This document shows, one piece after another, positions 8,024 through 16,693 of a stretch of DNA of 32,965 bases. Within the stretch, counting starts at the first letter, position 1. Each line of letters opens with the position of its first letter. The DNA is from JANWYT01 sp046719465 (GTDB taxonomy: Bacteria; Chloroflexota; Anaerolineae; Aggregatilineales; Phototrophicaceae), in the NCBI GenBank assembly GCA_046719465.1, contig JBDNCV010000027.1, forward strand, positions 1-32,965, in the 5' to 3' direction. The notes under the pieces were generated by a model that was not told the DNA's origin, did no database searches, and saw nothing but the letters and a program-made list of their open reading frames with translations. The translations under genes and the position numbers were made by a program.

Positions 8024-10276
8024 TTACTCCAGTTGTGAGAGCAGCTTCTTGTACTCCTCAACGCGGTCAGGCTTGAGCGCGATAATTTGGCGGATGGTGT
8101 TGGCAGCGTCCTTGTTCATGCCGGCCTCAAGCTGAAGCTCGCCGAGCGCGTCGAGCTGCTCGATGGCTTGGGCGGGCTGCCCCAGCTTGCGGTAGATGCT
8201 GGCAAGGCGGGCGCGCAGCGCCATATCGCGCGGGTACTGCTCGACCAGTTCCGAGAGCAAAGCCGTGATCTTATTCACCGTGCCTTTGGCGGCATAAACC
8301 CCCAACAGCGCGTCCAACCGTTTGACGGCCTCCACGGTGTTGCCTTGGTTGTAGTTGATGTCCACCAAGCCGCGCAGCGCACGCTCGTCGTCTTGCGCCA
8401 GCTCGAGGATTTCCTCATAGACCTTTTGCACTTGGCGCGTATTCAAGCGCATCTGATTGATCTCAGCGATGGCGTGCTTGATCTCGACGATCTTCTTGGT
8501 GGGGGCGCTGATGCGCCGCGCGAGCCGTTCCGAAGCTGCGAAGGTCTGGCTGGCACGCTCAAAGTCGCCCAACTGCTGATAGGTGTGCGCGAGGTCGATG
8601 TATTGGTTGAGCGCGTCGCTCATGCGGTCTTGCTGCTCGAGCAGCTCGATCAGGTTCTGGCGCACTTCGATATCGAGCGGGGCCATTTTCAACACATCGG
8701 TGAGGATGGCGGCGGCGCGATCATTCTCACCGCGCGTCATATAGGCGCGGGCAATCACGTTGTACTTCATGATTGCTTGGCGGATGCGCCCCTCTTTCAT
8801 CAAGATTTCAGCCATGCGGATGTGAGCAGGCAGGTAGTAAGGGGCGACCTCGACGGCGCTGTGGGCTTCGTCCATCGCCAGCGTGTAGAGGCCTTGGCGG
8901 ATGTAGCGATCCACGGTAGTGATGATCTCAGGCAAGCCGGATTCGCCGCCGCTGGTGGTGAGGATGTCGATCAGGCCGCGCGGCCCATCGCGTCGCAGCG
9001 TCTCCATCAAGTGCATCGTCAGATCGCGCACGCGGCTGCGCCAGTTCTCACCGCTTAGGGCGGTGGCGAACTGCTCGTTCATCTGCACCAGCGATTCGTC
9101 AGTTGCGCCGTCCACCAGCGAGCCAAGCGTGATGTACACGCGGTCGGCGTTTTCGTCGAGCGAGAACTCGTCCATCTGGCTGACGATCTTTTGCAGCGTC
9201 TGAATCAAGAAGCGAGCGGCCTTCTGCTGGTCGTTGAGCTGGCGGTAGGCGAGGCCGAGGCCATGCGTCGCGCCGCTGATGAGGTTCATATCGGCCATGG
9301 CTTCGCCGAGGTGCTGGGTAGCCGCTTTGGCCTGCTGCTCCAGCACGAGCAGCCCACCGAGGCACATTTGCAGCGCGGGGCTGCGCAGGCCTGCGCGCTC
9401 CGCTTCGGTGTAGGATGCGATGGCAGCAGCGTGGTTGCCTTGGCGGTGGTCTTCCAGCGCTTTCAACGCGGGCATAACGGAGGGTTGAAGGCCCAGCTCC
9501 ACGACGGAGGCGGCCAACGTCTCAAGCGCCAGCTCCATCGCGTCGCCCATCGGCCCGAGCGGGTTGGAACTCTCCACCAGCGCAGGCTCGCCAAAGTCCG
9601 GCGTCCAGAACAGTTCGCCGCTGAACTCTGGCTCGGCGGTGGCAGCGCGCTGCTGGGGCTTGCGGTTGAGCACGTCATCTGGCAGGCGAATCTCTCCGCC
9701 GGCTTGCAGGGCGCGCAGCGAGTTGAGCGCCAGCGGGTTGCGTGGGTCGATTTTAAGCGCGCGTTCCACTGCCTTGATCGCTTTTTCCACATCGTTCAGG
9801 CGGCGAAAGTTGTAAGCCAGCACGAGGTACTCGCGCAGGGCTTTGGGCTTGTCCCCAATGCGCTCGTAGGCCTGTGCCAAACGCAGGTGAACGCTCACAA
9901 GGCCGGGCGTGAGGTCGGTGGCGTGTACCCATGTGCGGATCGCCTTGTCGAGGTCGCGCATTTGCAGGTAGAGGTCAGCCACTTTGACGTACTGCACGGC
10001 AGCTTCTTTGAGTTGACCCATGCGCTCAAGGATGTCAGCGGTGCGCTCCAGCGGTTCGGGGTCGTTGGGCGCAAGCTGAATGGCGCGGCGGTAGACTTTG
10101 AGGGCGCGCTCCAACTGGTTGCTGTTGAGCAGCGCTAGACCGAGGCTAACGTGCGCGTCGAGGTCGTCAGGGCGGATTTGCAGCGCCTTCGTGAAGGACT
10201 CTACCGCGGCCCCCCAGCGCAGCTGCCACGCGGCGTCTTGGCCTGCTTTCATGTAGGAGAGGTACTCGTCAGCCAT
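8024..10276 (-). CDS. Long tetratricopeptide-repeat (TPR) protein
   Basis: A 750-residue, wholly helical protein with no signal peptide or membrane segment. TPR units are clear in the N-terminal 180 residues (for example A-x-x-x-Y-x-x-A-I-x-L-x-P-N-D-P) and again in the C-terminal half (about 460-745). The middle (about 195-245) is less repetitive and proline-rich. No enzyme motif is visible, so it is probably a cytoplasmic scaffold or adaptor. It sits 11 bases after argF and 18 before cdaA, so it is co-transcribed with the c-di-AMP synthase; a link to CdaA or to cell-envelope control is possible but unproven. Confidence 0.9.
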   Translation of the reverse strand: MADEYLSYMKAGQDAAWQLRWGAAVESFTKALQIRPDDLDAHVSLGLALLNSNQLERALKVYRRAIQLAPNDPEPLERTADILERMGQLKEAAVQYVKVADLYLQMRDLDKAIRTWVHATDLTPGLVSVHLRLAQAYERIGDKPKALREYLVLAYNFRRLNDVEKAIKAVERALKIDPRNPLALNSLRALQAGGEIRLPDDVLNRKPQQRAATAEPEFSGELFWTPDFGEPALVESSNPLGPMGDAMELALETLAASVVELGLQPSVMPALKALEDHRQGNHAAAIASYTEAERAGLRSPALQMCLGGLLVLEQQAKAATQHLGEAMADMNLISGATHGLGLAYRQLNDQQKAARFLIQTLQKIVSQMDEFSLDENADRVYITLGSLVDGATDESLVQMNEQFATALSGENWRSRVRDLTMHLMETLRRDGPRGLIDILTTSGGESGLPEIITTVDRYIRQGLYTLAMDEAHSAVEVAPYYLPAHIRMAEILMKEGRIRQAIMKYNVIARAYMTRGENDRAAAILTDVLKMAPLDIEVRQNLIELLEQQDRMSDALNQYIDLAHTYQQLGDFERASQTFAASERLARRISAPTKKIVEIKHAIAEINQMRLNTRQVQKVYEEILELAQDDERALRGLVDINYNQGNTVEAVKRLDALLGVYAAKGTVNKITALLSELVEQYPRDMALRARLASIYRKLGQPAQAIEQLDALGELQLEAGMNKDAANTIRQIIALKPDRVEEYKKLLSQLE

Positions 10277-10287
10277 GCGTCAGCTCC

Positions 10288-11235
10288 TCAATTTACCAGC
10301 CCGTCGATTGCAGATGGTGCAAGGCAGTGCACGAGAATGGCCTTCTGGGCGTGTAGGCGATTCGCTGCCTGCTGGAACAGCAGCGACCGCGGGCCATCGG
10401 CCACTTCATCGGTGATTTCTTCGCCGCGATGAGCGGGCAAGCAGTGCATGACGACCGCTGACGGATCGGCGAGGCGCAGCAGCTCGTCATTGATCTGGTA
10501 GCCTACGAAGTCGCGGCGGCGGCGCTCGCTTTCGGCCTCTTGCCCCATGCTCGTCCACGTGTCGGTGTAGAGGACATGCGCGCCGCGCACCGCTTCAGCA
10601 ATGTCGTTAGTCTGCGTGAGGGTGACGCCCCCTTCGGCGGCAACACGCTGGGCTAGCTCCCATACTGGCTGAGGCAGCGCATAGTCGGCAGGGGTGGCGA
10701 TGGCGAAGTCGAAGCCGAACTTGCCCGCAGCGTAAGCCAGCGAGGTGGCGACGTTGTTGCCGTCGCCGATGAACGCGACCTTGAGGCCGCTCACTTGGCC
10801 GAAGTGTTCCTGCATCGTCAGCACGTCGGCCATCGCTTGGCAGGGGTGGTTGTAGTCAGTCAGGCCGTTGATGACGGGCACACTGGCCCACTGCGCCAGC
10901 CCCAGCAGATGATCATGGCTGAAGGTGCGCGCCATAATGCCCTGACACATCCCAGAGAGGACGCGCGCCACGTCCGGCACGCTTTCCCGCTCGCCGAGGC
11001 CAACTTCGGCCGGGCTGAGGTAGAGCGCATGGCCGCCGAGGTGGCGCATCCCGACCTCGAACGAGACGCGCGTCCGCAGCGAGGGTTTCTGGAAGACCAT
11101 CGCCAGCACTTGGCCTGTCAACAGCGGTCGATTGCCACCGTTTTGCCATTCCGCTTTGAGTTCAACGGCAGCGCTGATCAGCGCCTTGAGCTGCGCCGAC
11201 GAAAAATCCGTCAGAGCGAGGAAATGATTCGGCAC
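10288..11235 (-). CDS. argF: Ornithine carbamoyltransferase
   Basis: Converts ornithine and carbamoyl phosphate to citrulline in arginine synthesis. With the GTG start at 11235 the protein has 315 residues, the usual size. The carbamoyl-phosphate loop SLRTR is at 52-56, HPCQ at 130-133, DTWTSMG at 225-231 and the ornithine-binding HCLPAHR at 264-270. The longer open frame reaching 11439 is rejected: its first 68 residues match nothing in the family and would run through the candidate promoter and a hairpin. No other arginine gene is nearby. An ornithine rather than N-acetylornithine or aspartate substrate is inferred from the DxxxSMG and HCLP motifs. Confidence 0.95.
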   Translation of the reverse strand: MPNHFLALTDFSSAQLKALISAAVELKAEWQNGGNRPLLTGQVLAMVFQKPSLRTRVSFEVGMRHLGGHALYLSPAEVGLGERESVPDVARVLSGMCQGIMARTFSHDHLLGLAQWASVPVINGLTDYNHPCQAMADVLTMQEHFGQVSGLKVAFIGDGNNVATSLAYAAGKFGFDFAIATPADYALPQPVWELAQRVAAEGGVTLTQTNDIAEAVRGAHVLYTDTWTSMGQEAESERRRRDFVGYQINDELLRLADPSAVVMHCLPAHRGEEITDEVADGPRSLLFQQAANRLHAQKAILVHCLAPSAIDGLVN

Positions 11236-11281
11236 GGGGAATAAAGCCCTTCTTGTGTGAATTGCTTCAATAATCCCCAAA

Positions 11282-11290
11282 AGTATAGCA
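11282..11290 (-). promoter_or_regulatory. Extended -10 promoter for argF
   Basis: The minus strand reads TGCTATACT, an extended -10 box, about 47 bases upstream of the GTG start of argF. The -35 region is weak. This placement supports the shorter argF start. Confidence 0.45.
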
Positions 11291-11395
11291 CATTCACACC
11301 CGAACGGCGCAGCGCACGCCGAGGTTTCATCGTTTTTTCGAAGTGGGCGATAGCAGGGGCAGGGAATGCTCAACAGGGGGCATGTGCTGATGGCG

Positions 11396-11423
11396 TGACA
11401 GACAAGCCTTGGCTTGCCTGTCA
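11396..11423. terminator. Stem-loop between the yccF-like gene and argF
   Basis: TGACAG-ac-AAGCC-tt-GGCTT-gc-CTGTCA forms a long, almost perfect hairpin 12 bases beyond the stop of the yccF-like gene and upstream of the argF promoter. There is no T-run in either direction, so it may be a factor-dependent terminator, an RNA-stability element or a small repeat. Confidence 0.4.
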
Positions 11424-11435
11424 CTACGGAATAGA

Positions 11436-11810
11436 TCAAGACTCGACCAGCTCATAGCCAAACGGGTCAAGCGCGACCGGAATCAACTTGAAGTGCTGCA
11501 TCGCAAAGGGCGCGCCGATGATCGTGATCAACAAGAGCAGGCCGAGGACGAGGTGCATCAGCGCCAGTATCCAGCCCGCGAAGATGATCCACACTAGGCT
11601 CGCGGCCAAGCTGATGCAGCCCGTGCTGCGTTCCCGCCCCACGACCGTTTTGCCAAAGGGCAGCAGCACCTCAAAGCCCAGCTTGATGGCCATCAGCCCC
11701 CACGGGATCGTCACAATGCCGAGGCAAAGCCCAATGCCCCCCAAGAAGTAGCCGATGGCGGCGGGCAATCCCCCGAAGATCAACCAAATGATGTTGCCGA
11801 GCAAGCTCAT
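11436..11810 (-). CDS. yccF: YccF-type inner membrane protein
   Basis: A 124-residue membrane protein with four hydrophobic segments arranged as two similar halves. The first half has GNIIWLIFGG and the second ASLVWIIFAGW, each followed by a glycine-rich helix and a P-W-G or A-P-F turn. This duplicated layout is that of the YccF/DUF307 family, whose function is not established. A GGAGGG lies just ahead of the ATG. It stands 64 bases from polA, which ends upstream on the same strand. Confidence 0.85.
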   Translation of the reverse strand: MSLLGNIIWLIFGGLPAAIGYFLGGIGLCLGIVTIPWGLMAIKLGFEVLLPFGKTVVGRERSTGCISLAASLVWIIFAGWILALMHLVLGLLLLITIIGAPFAMQHFKLIPVALDPFGYELVES

Positions 11811-11874
11811 GCGTCCCTCCAGATGCAGATGAGTATCTACATCAGTTTACGCAGGTTGTGTGGCCAAAGTTGCA

Positions 11875-14667
11875 TCAGGCCAAGGGCTGCATCTCCAGCC
11901 AATTCGTGCCGTACTCCGCGTTGGCTTGCAGCGGCACGGCAAACTCGACCGGTTGAATCGGGTTGTCGATCAGCGCCTCTTGCATGATCTGGCGAATCTG
12001 CGCGGCCAGCGTGGCAGCGCGATCTTCTGGCACTTCAAACACCAGCTCATCGTGCACTTGCAGCGTCATGCGCACGTCGGGTTGGGTGCGGATGAACGCA
12101 TGCAGCTTGAGCAGGGCCAGCTTGAGGATGTCGGCGGCTGTGCCTTGGATGGGCGCGTTGATGGCGGCGCGCAGGTCGGCTTGGGCTTCGGCGCTGGTTG
12201 GGCTGCGATGGTGCAGCCGTGGGAAGAAGCGCTTGCGCCCGAACAGCGTTTGCACGTAGCCGTGTTCGATGGCGAAGGCTTTGGTCTGCTCGAGATAGTC
12301 GCGCACCAGCGGCAGGCGCTCAAAGTAGCGGTTGATGAAATCTTCGGCTTCTTTGAGCGTCAGGTCGCTGTCACGGGCAAGGCGGAACGCCCCCATGCCG
12401 TACATCAGGCCGAAGTTGACACGCTTGGCGAAGGCGCGTTGGTCATAGGTGACTTCGGCCAGCGGCACACCGTAGACGGCGGCGGCGGTGGCGCGGTGGA
12501 TATCCTGCCCGTCGTGGAAGGCTTGGATGAGCGTTTCATCGCCGCTCATGTGCGCCATGACGCGCAGCTCAATCTGGCTGTAATCGACGGACAGCAGCAG
12601 CATCCCCGGCGGGGCGATGAACACGCGGCGGATCTCACGCCCCAGCTCGGTGCGGATGGGGATGTTTTGCAGGTTGGGGTTGCTGCTGCTGAAGCGCCCA
12701 GTGCTCGTGCCCGTCTGGTTGTAGCTGGTGTGGACGCGCCCAGTGCGCGGGTTGACCAGCGCGGGCAGCGCGTCGAGGTAGGTGCTTTTGAGCTTGCTCA
12801 GCTCGCGGTACTGGATGATCTCCGGCACGATGGGGTGGGCGTCGCGCAGCGCGTCGAGTGTGTTGATGTTCGTGCTGTAGCCCTGCGTGGTCTTTTTGAG
12901 GCCAGCGACGGAGAGCTTGAGCTGAGTAAACAGGACATCGTTGAGCTGTTTGGGGCTGTTGATGTTGAAGGGCGCACCGGCCAGCTCATAGATGCGCGCT
13001 TCGCGCTGCTCCATCTGCGCGGTGAGCTGGCGGCTCTGGCGTTCAATCTCGTCGAGGTCGAGCAGCGCGCCGGCCTGCTCCATGGCGACGACCACGGGGA
13101 CGATGGGCATTTCCAGCGCGTAGAACAGCTTGGCCATGTTGATCTGCGGGTCGCGCAGGCGGGCGTCGAGATAGTCGCGCGCTTTGAGCGTCACCACCGC
13201 ATCGGCCACAGCGTAGGGCGCAGCCTGTTCGATAGACACCTGCGAGAACGGGATCTGCTTCTTGCCGCTGCCGATCAAGTCGCTGATGTCGGTCATCTCG
13301 ATGTTGAGTTCTTGCCGCGCGAAGTTCTTAAGGCCGAGGAAGCGGCTGATGGGGTCACGCACCCACTCGGCGATCATCGTGTCGAACACCAGCGGCGTGA
13401 CCTCAAGACCGTGGTTGAGCAGCACAAGCGCGTCATACGCGGCGTTGTGGGCAACCTTGCCGATGGCCGGGTTGGTGAGCGCGGGGCGCAGCGCGTCCAG
13501 CACCGTTTCCAATGGCAGTTGATCCGCGGCGGGCTGGGCGAACAGCGTGCCCGCATTCTCGCCCACGTGCCCCACGGGGATGTAGTAGCCGACTTGATCG
13601 CTGATGGCCAGCGAAATCCCGACCAGCTCGGCGCGCATCGGGTCAACGTCGGTCGTCTCGGTGTCGAAGCTGATGAGGGAGGCTGCGTTGAGCGCTGCGA
13701 CGAGCTGCGCCAGCTGCTCCGGTGTGCGCACGATCACGACTTGCGCTTGTAATGGCTGGACGATGGGGGCAGCCGAGGCTGCGCTCATCAGACTGTGCGT
13801 CTGGCGCAGGCGCTCACGAATCGAGCGAAACTCCAACTGGGCGAAGATGGCATCGACTTTCTCGACGTCGAAATCGTGGGTGACACAACGTTCGAGGTCA
13901 AGCTGGATCGGCAGGTCAGTTTGGATCGTCGCCAGTTGACGGCTGAGGTAGGCCATCTCACGCCCTGCCGCCAGCTTGACGCGCACGGTCTCCTTGATCT
14001 CGTCGAGGTGTTCATAAATGCCGTCGAGCGTGCCATAGGTTTGCAGCAGCTGGGCAGCGGTTTTATCGCCAACGCCTGCTACGCCCGGGATGTTATCGGA
14101 TGAATCGCCGACCAGCGCCTTGAAGTCGATGAACTGCCGCGGCTCAATCTGGAAGCGCTCACGGAAGGCGGGGATGTCGTACACCTTGTCGTCACCCTTA
14201 TAGGAAGGGAGCTGCACCACGATATGATCGGTGAGCAGCTGCAGCAGGTCACGATCACCGGTGATGATGTGGGTGCGCACGCCAGCGGCTTCGGCTTGGC
14301 GTGCCACCGTGCCGATGACGTCGTCGGCCTCGGCGTCGGGCAGCTCCAACACCGGGATGTTGAACGCACTGACGATCTCTTGAATGCGGTTCATCTGCGC
14401 GCTGAGTTCATCGGGCATGGCGGCGCGTGTGCCCTTGTACTCGGGGTAGAGCTGGTCACGCCCGCCCATCCCTTGATCAAAGCTGACCGCCAGATAGTCC
14501 GGCTTGAGCGTCTGGATGACGTCGAGCAGAAAGCGGCTGAAGCCGTAGGAGGCGTTGGTCGGCTCACCATCACGTGTGGTGAAGCCGCGCTCCCCCCTGA
14601 CGGCGTAGAACTGGCGATAGGCGACGGCGTGGCCGTCAATTAGCACGAAGGTCGGGCGCTCTGCCAT
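11875..14667 (-). CDS. polA: DNA polymerase I with proofreading domain
   Basis: A 930-residue family A polymerase for Okazaki-fragment processing and repair. The 5' nuclease domain (about 1-290) has the acidic cluster DAEADD (111-116) and GDSSDN (188-192). The 3'-5' exonuclease domain (about 310-510) keeps all motifs: D335/E337 in DTET, N408/D412, and Y485/D489. The polymerase domain has motif A with Asp695 (SVDYSQIE), motif B with Lys748 and motif C HDE at 872-874. Proofreading is therefore expected to be active, unlike in many family A enzymes that have lost it. AGGAGAGG lies 4 bases before the ATG. Confidence 0.98.
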   Translation of the reverse strand: MAERPTFVLIDGHAVAYRQFYAVRGERGFTTRDGEPTNASYGFSRFLLDVIQTLKPDYLAVSFDQGMGGRDQLYPEYKGTRAAMPDELSAQMNRIQEIVSAFNIPVLELPDAEADDVIGTVARQAEAAGVRTHIITGDRDLLQLLTDHIVVQLPSYKGDDKVYDIPAFRERFQIEPRQFIDFKALVGDSSDNIPGVAGVGDKTAAQLLQTYGTLDGIYEHLDEIKETVRVKLAAGREMAYLSRQLATIQTDLPIQLDLERCVTHDFDVEKVDAIFAQLEFRSIRERLRQTHSLMSAASAAPIVQPLQAQVVIVRTPEQLAQLVAALNAASLISFDTETTDVDPMRAELVGISLAISDQVGYYIPVGHVGENAGTLFAQPAADQLPLETVLDALRPALTNPAIGKVAHNAAYDALVLLNHGLEVTPLVFDTMIAEWVRDPISRFLGLKNFARQELNIEMTDISDLIGSGKKQIPFSQVSIEQAAPYAVADAVVTLKARDYLDARLRDPQINMAKLFYALEMPIVPVVVAMEQAGALLDLDEIERQSRQLTAQMEQREARIYELAGAPFNINSPKQLNDVLFTQLKLSVAGLKKTTQGYSTNINTLDALRDAHPIVPEIIQYRELSKLKSTYLDALPALVNPRTGRVHTSYNQTGTSTGRFSSSNPNLQNIPIRTELGREIRRVFIAPPGMLLLSVDYSQIELRVMAHMSGDETLIQAFHDGQDIHRATAAAVYGVPLAEVTYDQRAFAKRVNFGLMYGMGAFRLARDSDLTLKEAEDFINRYFERLPLVRDYLEQTKAFAIEHGYVQTLFGRKRFFPRLHHRSPTSAEAQADLRAAINAPIQGTAADILKLALLKLHAFIRTQPDVRMTLQVHDELVFEVPEDRAATLAAQIRQIMQEALIDNPIQPVEFAVPLQANAEYGTNWLEMQPLA

Positions 14668-14704
14668 GACCTCTCCTTAGTATGGTAAAGCGAACATCTG
14701 ATCG

Positions 14705-14713
14705 ATTATAGCA
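14705..14713 (-). promoter_or_regulatory. Extended -10 promoter for polA
   Basis: The minus strand reads TGCTATAAT, a perfect -10 with TG extension, 38 bases before the polA start. The -35 region is poor. The gap to the upstream gene on the same strand is only 54 bases, so polA can be transcribed both from here and by read-through. Confidence 0.6.
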
Positions 14714-14721
14714 CGATTGGT

Positions 14722-16575
14722 TTAGGAACGCGCGAATTGGATGAAGCCGCGAATCTCGTCGAGGGACAGCTCGCGGTCAGAGGGCACGACGAGGTAGCTG
14801 TCGGCCCACAGGTTCTTGGCCCATGCGGGGGTGGTGGGCTGGAGGAGGTCAGCGGAGGCGCGCATTGCCTCACGCACGGCGCGCGAAGCGCCTTGATCGG
14901 GCGGCAGGTCAGCGCGCAGGTAAACAAAATCAGCGTAGACATCGACCGCGCGGATGCGCCATGTGCGCTGGCGCAGCGCCGCGTTCAGCGCATCGACGAG
15001 CTGCTGGGCTTGTTCGGCGTTGAGCGGATTGCTCGTGTCGCGCAGAAGCCAGACGAAGTTATAGGGGGCCAGTTCCACCGCGTCGGGCTGCGTGGGTTCT
15101 TCGAGTTGGTCGACGTCGGTTTCTTGCTCGTCGTCCTCGTATTCCTCCTCTTCGTCGAGGTCAGGCGCGGGCACAGCAGCCTTGTCCAACTGTAGGAGGG
15201 CGCTGGCTTGCAGCGCCTGTGTAAGCGCGCGCCCCTGCCGCCGGATGGCCGAAATCGGCACGGAGCCAGCGAACAGCAGGTAGAGGATGAACCCGCCCTC
15301 AGTGCGGACGCCGTGCAGCACATAGTCGGTGCTGGTGGCTTCAAGGCGCACGAAGTCGATGATAGTGGCTTGCTCGTCGCTCCACGGCTGCTGGAGCTTG
15401 TCGGCCAGTGTGTCGACCTCGGCGCGGGGGAGCTTGCCGCTGTAAGCGACGATCTGCCCATCACGCACGAGGATCACCGCGTCTGCTGCTGTCTCGACTG
15501 ACATCTCGGTAAGGGTGACAGCGAGCTGGGCCACCTCATCGTCGGGGGGGGCGCCACCAGAGGCCAGCAAGATAGGGCTGTCTGGCACAGCGGGCGCGGG
15601 CGGGATGCTCGGTGGAGCCTCAGGTTGGAGCTGGTCGAGGGTGGGGAAATCACCTTCGAGCAGCGGGCGCGACTTAACGATGGGTTCGATGCGGTCGGTC
15701 GCAAGGTCGCTGGCGTCGACGATCACGTCTGGGTTAGAAAAGACTGTGGTGGAGGCGGCGTACTCCAGCGGGGTGCGCGGCAGCGCCTCGAGGAAATCCG
15801 GTTCGCGGTTGTCGCTCGGCGGCAGGTCAGCGTTGGTGATCGTCTCCTTGACGCGGTTCAAGATGGCGTGGATCGGCGTGGAGGTGTCGAGCGCTGCTTC
15901 GAGGATCTGAACGGCGAGCGAGACGGCAGGCTCCGAGGTGGCGGTCGTCAGCGCGTCCGGTTCGGGCGCGTCGAGGATGGCCATCTGCTCCTCCTCGTCC
16001 AGTTTGATGAAGTTCTCGACGGCCTCGGCGACAGTGGCGGCCTCCTCAAAGGTCGGCATGGGGGGTTCCTCGGCGGCCAAACGCTGAAAGAGGGCCTCGG
16101 CCTCGGGGCTGGGCTGAGGTTGAGGCAGCGTGTCGGTCTCTGGCAGCTTCTCGGGAACTTGTTGGAGGTCGGCAGCGTTAGGCATGAGGACGTGCGGCAG
16201 CTCATCGGGCGCGGTGATGAGCTTCTGCATGAAGCCCAGCAGTTGGCGCGTGGGCATCGGGATGTCTATGATGCCCTGAATGTGCAGGCTGGCCAGCGCG
16301 CTCAGCACAGCAGGGTGATTGGGCGCGACGACGATCTTGATGGCAGGTTGGAGCGCACGCAGTTTGAGGATCAGCTTATCGGGCACAACGTCGCGCACGG
16401 TGAGATCAAGGATGGCGATGTCCTGCTCGTTTGTTTCGAAAAATTGGAGTAAATTTGGAACGGACGTGAACGCGGTGACAAAATAGCGACCATCGCGCGT
16501 TTCAAGCGCATGTTTGGCTTTGATCGTAAAATCAACGTGGCGGGTGAGCAGCGCCACACGGTGCACTTTGAGCAT
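14722..16575 (-). CDS. Multidomain signalling protein: receiver-like, roadblock-like and degenerate IS200 TnpA-like domains
   Basis: A 617-residue cytoplasmic protein. Residues 1-115 look like a receiver fold (VALLTRHVDF..., IAILDL, then alternating strands and helices) but lack the usual acidic pocket, so it is probably a pseudo-receiver. A long acidic, proline-rich linker follows. Around 345-450 an alpha/beta domain with D-A-V-I-L-V-R-D-G and an I-R-R-Q-G-R helix resembles roadblock/LC7 (MglB-like) proteins. After an acidic run comes a C-terminal domain (about 503-617) with FVWLLR, ADFVYLRADLPP and LWADSYLVV. Strand order and spacing match the Y1 HUH transposase TnpA, but the HUH histidines are replaced by F550-V-Y552 and the catalytic tyrosine region reads GFIQF. 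The ATG at 16575 is preferred over longer frames (to 16866) because AGGA lies upstream and the longer frame overlaps the divergent kinase gene. Confidence 0.75.
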   Translation of the reverse strand: MLKVHRVALLTRHVDFTIKAKHALETRDGRYFVTAFTSVPNLLQFFETNEQDIAILDLTVRDVVPDKLILKLRALQPAIKIVVAPNHPAVLSALASLHIQGIIDIPMPTRQLLGFMQKLITAPDELPHVLMPNAADLQQVPEKLPETDTLPQPQPSPEAEALFQRLAAEEPPMPTFEEAATVAEAVENFIKLDEEEQMAILDAPEPDALTTATSEPAVSLAVQILEAALDTSTPIHAILNRVKETITNADLPPSDNREPDFLEALPRTPLEYAASTTVFSNPDVIVDASDLATDRIEPIVKSRPLLEGDFPTLDQLQPEAPPSIPPAPAVPDSPILLASGGAPPDDEVAQLAVTLTEMSVETAADAVILVRDGQIVAYSGKLPRAEVDTLADKLQQPWSDEQATIIDFVRLEATSTDYVLHGVRTEGGFILYLLFAGSVPISAIRRQGRALTQALQASALLQLDKAAVPAPDLDEEEEYEDDEQETDVDQLEEPTQPDAVELAPYNFVWLLRDTSNPLNAEQAQQLVDALNAALRQRTWRIRAVDVYADFVYLRADLPPDQGASRAVREAMRASADLLQPTTPAWAKNLWADSYLVVPSDRELSLDEIRGFIQFARS

Positions 16576-16602
16576 GCGGCCAGTCCTGATGAGTACCCCA
16601 CC

Positions 16603-16631
16603 ATTGTACTCAATCATAGGAAAAACGTCAT
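16603..16631 (-). promoter_or_regulatory. Promoter of the receiver-like multidomain gene
   Basis: On the minus strand ATGACG (16626-16631) and TACAAT (16603-16608) are separated by 17 bases. Transcription would start about 20 bases ahead of the ATG at 16575. The box lies in the 118-bp space shared with the divergent kinase gene. Confidence 0.45.
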
Positions 16632-16693
16632 AAACCGCAGCCACGCAAGCTTCCTCATTGGGATGTATTAGGACAATTTGAGGTGTACTGGAC

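Noticed and set aside
11236..11439. N-terminal extension of argF
   Set aside because: The extra 68 codons match no carbamoyltransferase and would include the promoter candidate and the stem-loop at 11396; the GTG at 11235 gives normal length.
11860..13752. A 630-codon open frame on the plus strand opposite polA
   Set aside because: It is antisense to a complete, motif-verified polymerase; its composition is that of a GC-rich shadow frame, with no recognisable domain or ribosome site.
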